Shown: in pieces, positions 21,476-29,019 of the stretch
How the letters are laid out: each line of letters starts with the position of its first letter
Position numbering within the stretch: the stretch's first letter is position 1
From: Phycisphaerales bacterium
GTDB lineage: Bacteria > Planctomycetota > Phycisphaerae > Phycisphaerales > SM1A02
DNA length: 31,062 nucleotides
Assembly: GCA_030748455.1 (NCBI GenBank)
Contig: JASMLY010000040.1
Span: forward strand, 1-31,062
Reading direction: 5' to 3'
Notes under the pieces: generated by a model
Seen by the model: the letters and a program-made list of their open reading frames with translations, nothing else
What the model was told of the DNA's origin: nothing
Database searches by the model: none
Position numbers and translations under genes: made by a program

Positions 21476-22279
21476 ATGTTTCGTTACCTTAGTCTCCTTG
21501 TAACTGTTCTTTTGCTTTGCTCCGCTGCAGCCCTTCGACCCTCTGACGGATTCGACGCAATTGCGGCACCCGAACATGACCTCGACCTCGGATTTGTGAT
21601 CCGTGGTGAAGTAAAGTCTGTATCTGTAGAGCCAGGAGACCAAGTAAAAAAAGGCGATGTGCTGATCAGTTTGATCGATGATGCGATTGTTGCTCAAGAA
21701 AAATTGCAACGGATTCGATCAGAAAGTTCGCTTGAAATTGACGCATCGAAAGCAGAGTTTGATCTTGCCGTCATGGAAGAAGATAAAGCGCAGAGAGCCT
21801 TTGATAAGCATGCGATCAATGAGCTTGAGCTTCAGAGAGCAAAAACGAATACTGTTCGCAAACGCCTTGCTTGGCAATTATTCGTTCAGCGTAAGGAAGA
21901 AGCAGTTGCACAGCATCAGCAAATTTTTGCCCAACTTGAACAACACCATCTTGCAGCACCAATCGACGGAACTGTTGAACTCGTCAACGTGGACATCGGT
22001 GAACTTGTTGCTGATGTTCGCCCTGTCCTGCGCCTTGTCACAATAGATCCGCTGATTGTAGATGCACCCATTCCAATGACAGTTGCAAACACATTGCAAG
22101 TTAGCAACGCAGCAACCATTGAATTCCCTCAACTTGTTGGGTCACCATCTCTACAAGGGACCATTGAACATGTCGCATCTGTTGCTGATCCCGGAAGTGA
22201 AACACAACTTGTTCGCATCCGTGTGCCAAACCCAGATGGGCTTCCGGGAGGTTCGCACGTTATCGTGACATTTGAATAA
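21476..22279 (+). CDS. HlyD-like periplasmic adaptor with signal peptide
   Basis: The 267-aa product begins with a signal peptide (MFRYLSLLVTVLLLCSAAAL). It then shows the lipoyl half-motif GEVKSVSVEPGDQVKKGDVL, a coiled coil (KLQRIRSESSLEIDASKAEF through the alpha-hairpin), the second half-motif LAAPIDGTVELVNVDIGELV and a C-terminal barrel ending in GLPGGSHVIVTFE. This is the order of RND/ABC membrane fusion proteins (HlyD/AcrA type). I place the start at ATG 21476 (GAGG 8 nt upstream); a TTG at 21446 is in frame but would precede the signal peptide by ten polar residues. It lies divergent from the GAF-HlyD/M50-HlyD/SecA-like operon, so it may be the soluble periplasmic partner of that system. 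Confidence 0.85.
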   Translation: MFRYLSLLVTVLLLCSAAALRPSDGFDAIAAPEHDLDLGFVIRGEVKSVSVEPGDQVKKGDVLISLIDDAIVAQEKLQRIRSESSLEIDASKAEFDLAVMEEDKAQRAFDKHAINELELQRAKTNTVRKRLAWQLFVQRKEEAVAQHQQIFAQLEQHHLAAPIDGTVELVNVDIGELVADVRPVLRLVTIDPLIVDAPIPMTVANTLQVSNAATIEFPQLVGSPSLQGTIEHVASVADPGSETQLVRIRVPNPDGLPGGSHVIVTFE

Positions 22280-22311
22280 ATGTCAAAATACAGAGACTGA
22301 GATCGGCGAAC

Positions 22312-23454
22312 TTATGGATCTAACATTTTGAGTGCTTTAACAGCAATCATTCGGAGTGATCGTGGAAGCCGCCTCTCATCTTTCATCGCACCAAACCCGC
22401 GTCGAAGTGCGTCGTTGGACTGACTTGAAATTCGCTGATCGTGATTCACCATCGCGGTTGCAATCGCAACAAGGTAGAGATATGCACCTCTGCGACGTTC
22501 AACCACGCCATGCTCACCCATCAATCGGAGCGATTTAAAACAGTTTTTTGCCATAACCAACTCTTCAATAGTTGGCGATTCGAGAAAGAGGCTCTCGACA
22601 CTTTTGCCCGCAATGTCGTACGCAATGATGTTCGTTGATAGCGTTGCGGGATCATGCTCAACGCGGCATGCCCAGCGAAGTGGTTCGCTAATTGCCTCGA
22701 CCATACCAATACCATGGAGTGAACGACGAAGTTCATTCAATTCAGGATCCACCTGCAATTCATCATCAACTGTATCCTGAATAACTGTGCGGATTTGTTT
22801 AGCATATAGCCTTTGAACACGAGTGATCATCACTGAGGCATGCGCGTAATCAGGAACACCCCACACACCAAGAAGAAACGAATATTCTTCTTTTGGAATT
22901 CGTTGGAATGATGGATTTAAAATTCGTGCAACAAAGATATTCCAATGTGGCTCTAGCCCAGCTTCATAACATTCATCCCGTGTTTGGAGCAACGCAGTCA
23001 AGACGATTGCCGCGCCCCAGAGACGAGTATATGCTTCGTCTGGCGTAGTGTTGACTAACATGCCCTCGAATAGTGGTTCTATGCAATCGATTTGTTCTCG
23101 AGGATTTTCAACTTGAGGAGCAAGTGTTTCCCAACCACTCAGTCGACATCGTTCAAGATGATCTTCTGTAAGCTCAAACATCATGTTTCGTTGATGACCA
23201 CCCGTGAAGTACGTGCCTACTCGCGCTTTTTTTTCAGTGAGGAGTAAATCGATACTTGTTGATGTTGCAACAAATGCCTCTTTGTCACTGCATCCACTAG
23301 CAATGCAATACCCGTACACTGCTGGCCAGCAAAGCGCTGTGACTGAACAATCATGGGTGCCAGAAGCCTCTGCCATTGCAAGCCCAGTAGCATCGATTGC
23401 TTGAGCCCATCCGATTGGTTCAAACGACTCACTCATTTGTTTTACAGTACTCAT
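22312..23454 (-). CDS. Hypothetical soluble protein, 380 aa
   Basis: I do not recognise this protein. It has no signal peptide or membrane segment and looks largely alpha-helical and cytoplasmic. The N-terminal 90 residues ([20 protein letters not shown], then STSIDLLL) faintly recall region 2 of planctomycete ECF sigma factors (ALC..YW.P.Y.Y.R..G...), but the key basic and Gln/Asp residues are missing, so this is only a weak lead. The C-terminus has a basic helix ([19 protein letters not shown]). It is convergent with the HlyD-like gene (32 nt between) and divergent from ahcY. ATG 23454 has no ribosome binding site; the promoter position suggests an almost leaderless mRNA. Confidence 0.75.
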   Translation of the reverse strand: MSTVKQMSESFEPIGWAQAIDATGLAMAEASGTHDCSVTALCWPAVYGYCIASGCSDKEAFVATSTSIDLLLTEKKARVGTYFTGGHQRNMMFELTEDHLERCRLSGWETLAPQVENPREQIDCIEPLFEGMLVNTTPDEAYTRLWGAAIVLTALLQTRDECYEAGLEPHWNIFVARILNPSFQRIPKEEYSFLLGVWGVPDYAHASVMITRVQRLYAKQIRTVIQDTVDDELQVDPELNELRRSLHGIGMVEAISEPLRWACRVEHDPATLSTNIIAYDIAGKSVESLFLESPTIEELVMAKNCFKSLRLMGEHGVVERRRGAYLYLVAIATAMVNHDQRISSQSNDALRRGFGAMKDERRLPRSLRMIAVKALKMLDP

Positions 23455-23465
23455 TGTGCATTAAG

Positions 23466-23493
23466 AGTATAGTACCCCATTCGATACTGACAA
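23466..23493 (-). promoter_or_regulatory. Strong sigma-70-like promoter for the 380-aa gene
   Basis: On the minus strand TTGTCA (23488-23493, 5 of 6 matches) and TATACT (23466-23471, 5 of 6) are 16 nt apart. Transcription would start near 23459, only about 5 nt before the ATG at 23454. This explains the missing ribosome binding site. Confidence 0.6.
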
Positions 23494-23513
23494 TCCTATT
23501 AGGAGAAATACCC

Positions 23514-25016
23514 TTGTCCACAGGTACAACCGCAACGATGTCCACATTCCTCAACACGAACCTAGATCTATTTGAACCATGCCCTTTTAAGGTTGCAGAT
23601 CTCACTCCTGAAACCGTAGCGTACGGCAGAAAAGAGATTGAACTTGCAGAACATGAAATGCCGGGCCTCATGGCTCTTCGCAAAAAATATGGTGAATCGA
23701 AACCGCTCACTGGTGCTCGAATCACAGGTTCGCTTCATATGACGATTCAGACTGCAGTGCTCATCGAGACCCTCGTCGAACTTGGGGCGGAAGTTAGGTG
23801 GGCAAGTTGCAACATTTTCTCAACTCAAAATCATGCCGCGGCGGCTGTTGCTGTTGGACCCAACGGCACACCAGAAAATCCCCAAGGTATTCCTGTTTTC
23901 GCTTGGAAAGGTGAAACACTCGAAGAATATTGGTGGTGCACCTTCCAAGCGCTCCATTGGGGAGGAGGGAAAACACCAAATCTCATTCTTGACGATGGCG
24001 GTGATGCGACCCTTGTCGTACACAAGGGTGTCGCATACAACAAGACGGGCTCAGTCCCTGCAAGTGATGGCGCTACAAGTGAAGACGAACGCATTATTCT
24101 TGACTTGCTTGCTGATGTACAGTCGTGGAACAACTTATTCTGGGAGCAGTACGCAGTTGAAATCAATGGCGTCAGTGAGGAAACAACAACGGGCATCCAC
24201 CGTATGTATCAAATGGCGAGTAACAACGAGTTGTTATTCCCAGTAATCAACGTGAATGACTCTGTTACAAAAAGTAAGTTTGATAATCTGTATGGCTGCC
24301 GCCACTCTTGTGTTGATGGCATCATGCGAGCAACAGATGTGATGCTCGCTGGAAAAGTTGCACTCGTCGCTGGTTATGGCGACGTAGGCAAAGGTTGTTG
24401 CCAAGCACTTCGAGGACAAGGGTGCAGAGTTTTAGTGAGTGAAATCGACCCCATCTGCGCATTACAAGCGGCGATGGAGGGGTACGACGTAGTCCGACTT
24501 GATGATGTTGTAAGCAATGTTGATGTCTTTGTGACAACAACTGGTAATTTTAACGTCATTACTGCAGACCACATGTCTCGAATGAAGCACAATGCAATTG
24601 TTGGCAACATTGGGCACTTCGACAATGAAATCGAAATGTCGGCACTAGAAAAAATTGACGGCATCAAAAAGATCAATATCAAACCACAAGTTGATGAATG
24701 GAAGTTTGCAGATGGGCATTCCATCATCGTGCTTGCAGAAGGTCGCCTTCTCAATCTTGGTTGTGCTACTGGTCACCCAAGTTTCGTAATGAGCAATTCA
24801 TTCACAAACCAAGTTCTTGCACAAATGGAACTGCATCAAAACCACGCAAATTATGAACACAAGGTGTACACCCTGTCCAAAAAACTCGATGAAATGGTCG
24901 CACGACTACATCTTGACCAACTTGGTGTGCAGTTAACAGCACTCACTCCAGAGCAAGCAGCGTACATCGACGTACCCGTCGAAGGACCATATAAACCCGA
25001 TCACTACAGGTATTAA
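23514..25016 (+). CDS. ahcY: S-adenosylhomocysteinase
   Basis: The 500-aa cytoplasmic, NAD-dependent enzyme hydrolyses S-adenosylhomocysteine to adenosine and homocysteine, which removes the product inhibitor of methyltransferases. Visible signatures are [17 protein letters not shown] (71-87), LDDGGDATL (159-167), [18 protein letters not shown] (248-265), the NAD motif AGYGDVGKG (286-294), [10 protein letters not shown] (364-373) and the universal C-terminal KPDHYRY. The insert around residues 180-225 is typical of the long bacterial form. The start is TTG at 23514, with AGGAG at 23501-23505 (8 nt spacing); ATG 23538 is in frame but has no such site, and an extension further upstream would run into the divergent gene. 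Confidence 0.97.
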   Translation: MSTGTTATMSTFLNTNLDLFEPCPFKVADLTPETVAYGRKEIELAEHEMPGLMALRKKYGESKPLTGARITGSLHMTIQTAVLIETLVELGAEVRWASCNIFSTQNHAAAAVAVGPNGTPENPQGIPVFAWKGETLEEYWWCTFQALHWGGGKTPNLILDDGGDATLVVHKGVAYNKTGSVPASDGATSEDERIILDLLADVQSWNNLFWEQYAVEINGVSEETTTGIHRMYQMASNNELLFPVINVNDSVTKSKFDNLYGCRHSCVDGIMRATDVMLAGKVALVAGYGDVGKGCCQALRGQGCRVLVSEIDPICALQAAMEGYDVVRLDDVVSNVDVFVTTTGNFNVITADHMSRMKHNAIVGNIGHFDNEIEMSALEKIDGIKKINIKPQVDEWKFADGHSIIVLAEGRLLNLGCATGHPSFVMSNSFTNQVLAQMELHQNHANYEHKVYTLSKKLDEMVARLHLDQLGVQLTALTPEQAAYIDVPVEGPYKPDHYRY

Positions 25017-25022
25017 AAACTC

Positions 25023-25042
25023 ACAACCTAGCGGGTTGTTTA
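25023..25042 (+). terminator. Possible weak terminator after ahcY
   Basis: ACAACC (25023-25028) and GGTTGT (25034-25039) form a 6-bp stem with a 5-nt loop, followed by only a few T residues. It sits 6 nt after the ahcY stop and 24 nt before the purF-type start. It may attenuate rather than fully terminate. Confidence 0.35.
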
Positions 25043-25063
25043 TGGGTATCATCCCCACTCCAC

Positions 25064-26965
25064 ATGAGTGACCGACTCACCCACGAATGCGGCCTTGCCT
25101 TTGTACGGCTCAGAAAGCCCCTGCACTATTACCAAGAGCAGTATGGCGATGCTGCATGGGGACTGCGAAAAACGTACTTACTTATGCAAAAACAGTACAA
25201 CCGAGGGCAAGATGGCGCTGGACTTGGGGTCGTAAAGTTCGATATGCCAGCGGGGGATAATTTTTTACTTCGAGTCCGCTCAGATAAACACAACGCAATC
25301 GAACGAATCTTTGATGTCATCACTGAAGATACCAAGGAACTCAGTGAAGCGATAACTCCAGAGACAGAAATGGCTGCAAAGCGCATGTGCAGGTTTCTCG
25401 GGGAAGCGTATCTTGGGCACCTTCGGTACGGTACGCACTCAAGCAATTCCATGGCGAATTGCCACCCGTTTATTCGCAAAAGCAATGTAGCAAGTCGAAA
25501 CATAGCGCTTGCTGGCAACTTTAATATGACGAATTCAAACGAGTTGTTTCATCGGCTTGTTGCGTATGGGCTTGACCCAGTTGGTGATAACGACACGCAA
25601 GTTATTCTTGAAAAGATTAGTCACTTTCTCAATGACGAACATGAACGACTAATCAACCAACATTCTAATCTTGAAGGCCGCGAACTTGCCAAAACAATTT
25701 CCAATGAACTTGATGTAGGTAAATTCCTCTCAAAAGCAGCGCAGTATTGGGATGGCGGGTATGTTTTCGCTTCATTGATTGGAAACGGAGATGCGTTTAT
25801 ATGTCGCGACCCTGCCGGAATTCGACCAGCATTTATCTACATCAGCGATGAAGTCGTTGCGTGCGCTTCCGAGCGTGGTGCGCTTGCGAACGTTTTTAAT
25901 GTTTCTCCCGAAGAGATCCAACAAGTTGAACCTGGACACGTTGTCATTATTAAGCGAAACGGAACGATCAAAGAAGTCGCTTTCACTGAGCAACTCGAAA
26001 CAAGGCAATGTTCTTTTGAGCGAATTTATTTTAGTCGTGGCAATGACCCGCTCATCTACAAACAGCGAAAGAGGTTAGGAGCAAATCTTGCTCCCCGCGT
26101 GATGAAGGTGCTTGGCGAGGATATTGATCGTTCGTTCTTTAGTTATATTCCAAATACTGCCGAAACGTGTTTCCTTGGGTTACTTGAAGCCGTTGGTGGC
26201 GCACTTCGCTCTATTGAAGCTGATCATATTTGGGCAAAAATCCAAGATGGGTCGGTCACTCGAGAAGACTTATCCAAACTCAATCACACCCGTGTTCAAG
26301 CCGAATTAATCGCACACAAAGATCAACGATTACGCACGTTTATTACGCACGATGCTGCTCGGAGGGATTTGGTCACACATATCTACGATATCACTCGAGG
26401 GCTCATAGAGAAAGATGACACACTTGTGGTAGTTGATGATTCGATCGTTAGAGGGACAACCTTGCGAGAATCCATCATTACAAGTTTGTCTCAGCTCCAT
26501 CCAAAACGGATCGTGATTGTCAGTTCCGCTCCCCCAATTATGTATCCCGATTGTTACGGCATTGATATGAGCCAGATCGGTAAATTCATTGCGTTTGAAG
26601 CAGCCATTGCACTCACACATGATACTGGGAACGAGGAAATTCTTGAAGAGATAGCGAAGAAATGTAAAGAACAAGAAAAACTACCTGTTGCACAAATGCA
26701 AAATCAAGTAAAAATGTTGTACGAACAATTTTCACTGAAAGAAATTTCCTGCAAAATTGCAGAGCTTGTTCGGCCAGAAGATATTGATTGGAATGGCAAA
26801 CTAGATGTTGTGTACCAAGATGTGGAGGGTCTCAATTCTGCAATGCCTGCGTATACGGGAGATTGGTATTTCAGTGGTGAGTATCCCACTTGTGGTGGAA
26901 ACGCCGTAGTCAACAGAGCGTATGTCAATTGGTACAGTGGAGATGGTTCAAAGCGAGTGTACTAA
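25064..26965 (+). CDS. purF: Amidophosphoribosyltransferase, long form (glutamine PRPP amidotransferase)
   Basis: This cytoplasmic enzyme makes 5-phosphoribosylamine from PRPP and glutamine, the first step of purine synthesis. The N-terminal Ntn glutaminase has HECGLAF with nucleophile Cys9 after an eight-residue propeptide, RGQDGAG (47-53), GHLRYGTHS (118-126) and GNFNMTN (151-157). The phosphoribosyltransferase half has VVVDDSIVRGTT (455-466). At 633 aa it is well above the usual 460-510 aa. It carries extra segments around 350-430 and a C-terminal extension of about 120 residues (FSGEYPTCGGNAVVNRAYVN). The length and the opening (HECG..., then the RKPLHYYQEQYG-like stretch) recall the long Bacteroidetes enzymes. 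It shares a strand with ahcY (47 nt gap). No strong ribosome binding site precedes ATG 25064. A second housekeeping PurF elsewhere cannot be excluded. Confidence 0.88.
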   Translation: MSDRLTHECGLAFVRLRKPLHYYQEQYGDAAWGLRKTYLLMQKQYNRGQDGAGLGVVKFDMPAGDNFLLRVRSDKHNAIERIFDVITEDTKELSEAITPETEMAAKRMCRFLGEAYLGHLRYGTHSSNSMANCHPFIRKSNVASRNIALAGNFNMTNSNELFHRLVAYGLDPVGDNDTQVILEKISHFLNDEHERLINQHSNLEGRELAKTISNELDVGKFLSKAAQYWDGGYVFASLIGNGDAFICRDPAGIRPAFIYISDEVVACASERGALANVFNVSPEEIQQVEPGHVVIIKRNGTIKEVAFTEQLETRQCSFERIYFSRGNDPLIYKQRKRLGANLAPRVMKVLGEDIDRSFFSYIPNTAETCFLGLLEAVGGALRSIEADHIWAKIQDGSVTREDLSKLNHTRVQAELIAHKDQRLRTFITHDAARRDLVTHIYDITRGLIEKDDTLVVVDDSIVRGTTLRESIITSLSQLHPKRIVIVSSAPPIMYPDCYGIDMSQIGKFIAFEAAIALTHDTGNEEILEEIAKKCKEQEKLPVAQMQNQVKMLYEQFSLKEISCKIAELVRPEDIDWNGKLDVVYQDVEGLNSAMPAYTGDWYFSGEYPTCGGNAVVNRAYVNWYSGDGSKRVY

Positions 26966-27376
26966 ACAACACCTGCAACAAACCAACGAGCACCCTTCTT
27001 TGTAATCTTGTGGCCTTCTCCCCGTAAGCGTTTTTTTCCTTCGGTTTAATTATTTTGGGAAGGTCTTTTGAACCTGCTAACTTCTCTTGCAAACTTTTCT
27101 TTGCACGTGCCACTGCAAGATAGTCTACCCTGCCTTCGAGAACGTTGTTGTTTCTTGATTCATTGTGATCACAGCCACTTGAGATGCAGCATTTTGAGCA
27201 GCTTGCTGCACTTCGTATTGTTTGAGCGCAACAACAAGTTCTTCCGGCTTGTTTGTGATTCGCCTCGCAGTCATTGCAATTCTCTCTGCAGTTGTCCAAA
27301 GATCGTTTCGCATTGTTTGCGTCAGTGCTTCAGCTAAATCTATGCACGTCCAATAATCAACAGTCGTTTCAATCAT
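26962..27376 (-). pseudogene. Small unknown gene apparently split over three frames
   Basis: ATG 27376 has a good AAGGA site 6 nt upstream and opens a helical 83-aa reading (ending at TAG 27125-27127) with MIETTVDYWTCIDLAEALTQ at its start. Protein-like sequence then continues in the second minus frame (GRVDYLAVARAKKSLQEKLA, DLPKIIKPKEK) and finally in the third (RLRGEGHKITKKGARWFVAG), whose TAG at 26962-26964 overlaps the purF-type stop. Both changes are -1. The second falls on an A AAA AAC heptamer near 27020. Either two single-base losses have broken the gene, or only the 83-aa product is real, or the second change is programmed. I do not recognise a family. Confidence 0.45.
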
Positions 27377-27486
27377 GTCTATTCCTTGTCAAAAGTACCG
27401 CCAAGTCCTATCGGCAAGCATGGACAGATTGCTTGAAACACCCCTTCTTGTCAGGTACAACGCCGAGTACGTCGTGGGATACAAAG

Positions 27487-27526
27487 AAAGCCTCCTCGGC
27501 ACGACCGGCGTGACGAGGAGGCTTTT
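27487..27526. terminator. Strong bidirectional hairpin terminator
   Basis: AAAGCCTCCTCG (27487-27498) pairs perfectly with CGAGGAGGCTTT (27514-27525). After one G-A mismatch a further CACG/CGTG stem (27500-27503 with 27509-27512) closes a 5-nt loop. On the minus strand it is followed by a T-rich tract and lies 38 nt after the secreted-protein gene; on the plus strand it ends in TTTT. Confidence 0.8.
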
Positions 27527-27563
27527 CGAGATAGGGTTGAAACGTGTACCCTGAGAGAAAGAG

Positions 27564-28394
27564 TTAATCAAGTGGGACGGTGTCTCCAGGGCCTTTGTAC
27601 ACACCCCTTTGCCAAGGTTCGATACCAGGTTCTGGAAATTCCCAATCATCTTCGCAAGGCTCGCAGCTGAGGAAGTCAACATAGAAAAGCCATGAGTTAC
27701 TTCCGATGATGTCGGCTCCTGATGCATACCATTCGATCAACGCTTGTTGCATACACGCTGCGCTGAATGAGACACAAACAGTCACGTATTCGCAGTTGTA
27801 ATTTCTAGTTGTTTCTTCAAATGGCCAACCAGGAAATGATGTCGATCCATTAAAACAAACCGTTGAAGTTACGGATTGGCTTATTGGTGCTTCTTGATAG
27901 CCATTGATCCAACCAGATTCAAAGACATGCACTTCATCGACGAGGAACGGGGAATCAATACACGCAGTGATGTTGCCGTATGCATCTGCACACGCAGCGC
28001 CAGTTTGCAATAGTTCAACCATATCCCCAATAGTCAACATATACCCCTGTGACCAAACTGGATCTGATCCAAAACCATACTCTGGATATTTGCATACTGG
28101 ATCATCAGGAACCCACTCCAATTCACTGCATTCTGGTCCACCGCAGAGAAAACCTAGTGGCATCACACAATGTTCAGGTGGTACAGAACACCCATCACAG
28201 GGAGGGACAGTATCGCCAGGACCTTCATAGTGCCCACCTCCTGTATGTTGTCCGTCCACGTGACCACCACTAGGGTTGGGAATACTTGTGACTGTCGCTG
28301 ATGGATTTGTCGCTATCGCCATTTGGCTGAGGGCAACAATTGATGCGAAGCCAAGTGGAAGCACGATGAGTTGGGTTGTTGTTGAAAGTTTCAT
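27564..28394 (-). CDS. Cysteine-rich secreted protein with duplicated GPGDTVP motif
   Basis: The 276-aa product has a signal peptide (MKLSTTTQLIVLPLGFASIV, likely cut near residue 29) and a low-complexity Gly/His stretch (GGHVDGQHTGGGHYEGPG). The rest carries 14 cysteines, an even number consistent with disulfides. GPGDTVP occurs twice, at residues 58-64 and again at 268-274, two residues before the C-terminus. I do not recognise a family; GPGDTVP-type repeats may be a lineage-specific feature of secreted planctomycete proteins. A strong AAGGAG lies 6 nt before ATG 28394, and the large hairpin at 27487-27526 ends the transcript. It is divergent from the sigma factor gene. Extracellular or periplasmic location is likely; function unknown. 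Confidence 0.8.
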   Translation of the reverse strand: MKLSTTTQLIVLPLGFASIVALSQMAIATNPSATVTSIPNPSGGHVDGQHTGGGHYEGPGDTVPPCDGCSVPPEHCVMPLGFLCGGPECSELEWVPDDPVCKYPEYGFGSDPVWSQGYMLTIGDMVELLQTGAACADAYGNITACIDSPFLVDEVHVFESGWINGYQEAPISQSVTSTVCFNGSTSFPGWPFEETTRNYNCEYVTVCVSFSAACMQQALIEWYASGADIIGSNSWLFYVDFLSCEPCEDDWEFPEPGIEPWQRGVYKGPGDTVPLD

Positions 28395-28494
28395 GTTGTT
28401 CTCCTTTATAAATTGAGGTTCATGGACTACAAGCGTAGATCACACGCCTCCTCCGCAATCTCTTTAAAAACCGCATTACAGAGCAAAAAAGGCT

Positions 28495-29019
28495 ATGCTC
28501 TGCAGTATGGAACCTCAACCACTCAATGAATTGATGCCCGAGGTCTACGAAGAATTGCGGCAAATCGCAGAACGGTCGATGCAACATGAACGGGCAAATC
28601 ACACACTGCAAGCGACCGCGCTCGTCAATGAAATCTACTTACGACTCGGACACCAAGAAGAAGCGAAGTGGCAGAGTAGAGCACATTTCTTTGCAGCAGC
28701 AGCACAGTCAATACGAAGAATTCTGATCGATCATGCTCGCAAAAAAGGTGCGAACAAACGTGGCGGTGGACGCAGTCGAGTTCCGCTTGAAGATGCCATA
28801 GGTATTGGGGGTGGAGACGAAGTGGAATTACTCGATCTCGACGAGGCTCTTTCCGAACTCGAACAGTTAGACGCACGTGCAGCAAAGGTCGTTGCACTCC
28901 GTTTCTTTGGTGGCCTCAACATGGAAGAAGTGGCAACCGTCCTTGGTGTTTCAAAACGTACAGCCGAAGGTGATTGGACAACTGCGAAAGCGTGGCTTCG
29001 CGGACGGCTTGAAGAATGA
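28495..29019 (+). CDS. ECF RNA polymerase sigma factor (TIGR02999 type)
   Basis: The 174-aa protein has region 2 (LMPEVYEELRQIAERSMQHE, HTLQATALVNEIYLRL, RAHFFAAAAQSIRRILIDHA) followed by KRGGGRSRVPLED. It then has region 4 with a helix-turn-helix (ARAAKVVALRFFGGLNMEEV, TVLGVSKRTAEGDWTTAKAW). This is the layout of the planctomycete/acidobacterial TIGR02999 group, whose genes often sit next to Ser/Thr kinases. It should direct RNA polymerase to a specific promoter set in response to a signal. ATG 28495 and ATG 28507 (MEPQPLN) are both possible; AAAAAAGG ends only 2 nt before the first, so the second may be used. The TGA overlaps the kinase start (ATGA). Confidence 0.92.
   Translation: MLCSMEPQPLNELMPEVYEELRQIAERSMQHERANHTLQATALVNEIYLRLGHQEEAKWQSRAHFFAAAAQSIRRILIDHARKKGANKRGGGRSRVPLEDAIGIGGGDEVELLDLDEALSELEQLDARAAKVVALRFFGGLNMEEVATVLGVSKRTAEGDWTTAKAWLRGRLEE

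Noticed and set aside
23441..23473. TTTACA and TATAGT as a plus-strand promoter for ahcY
   Set aside because: The 21-nt spacing is too long for a sigma-70 promoter, and the TATAGT overlaps the better minus-strand -10.
23397..23513. Upstream extension of the S-adenosylhomocysteinase frame
   Set aside because: It would overlap the start of the divergent 380-aa gene and lacks family similarity; the TTG at 23514 has a good ribosome binding site.
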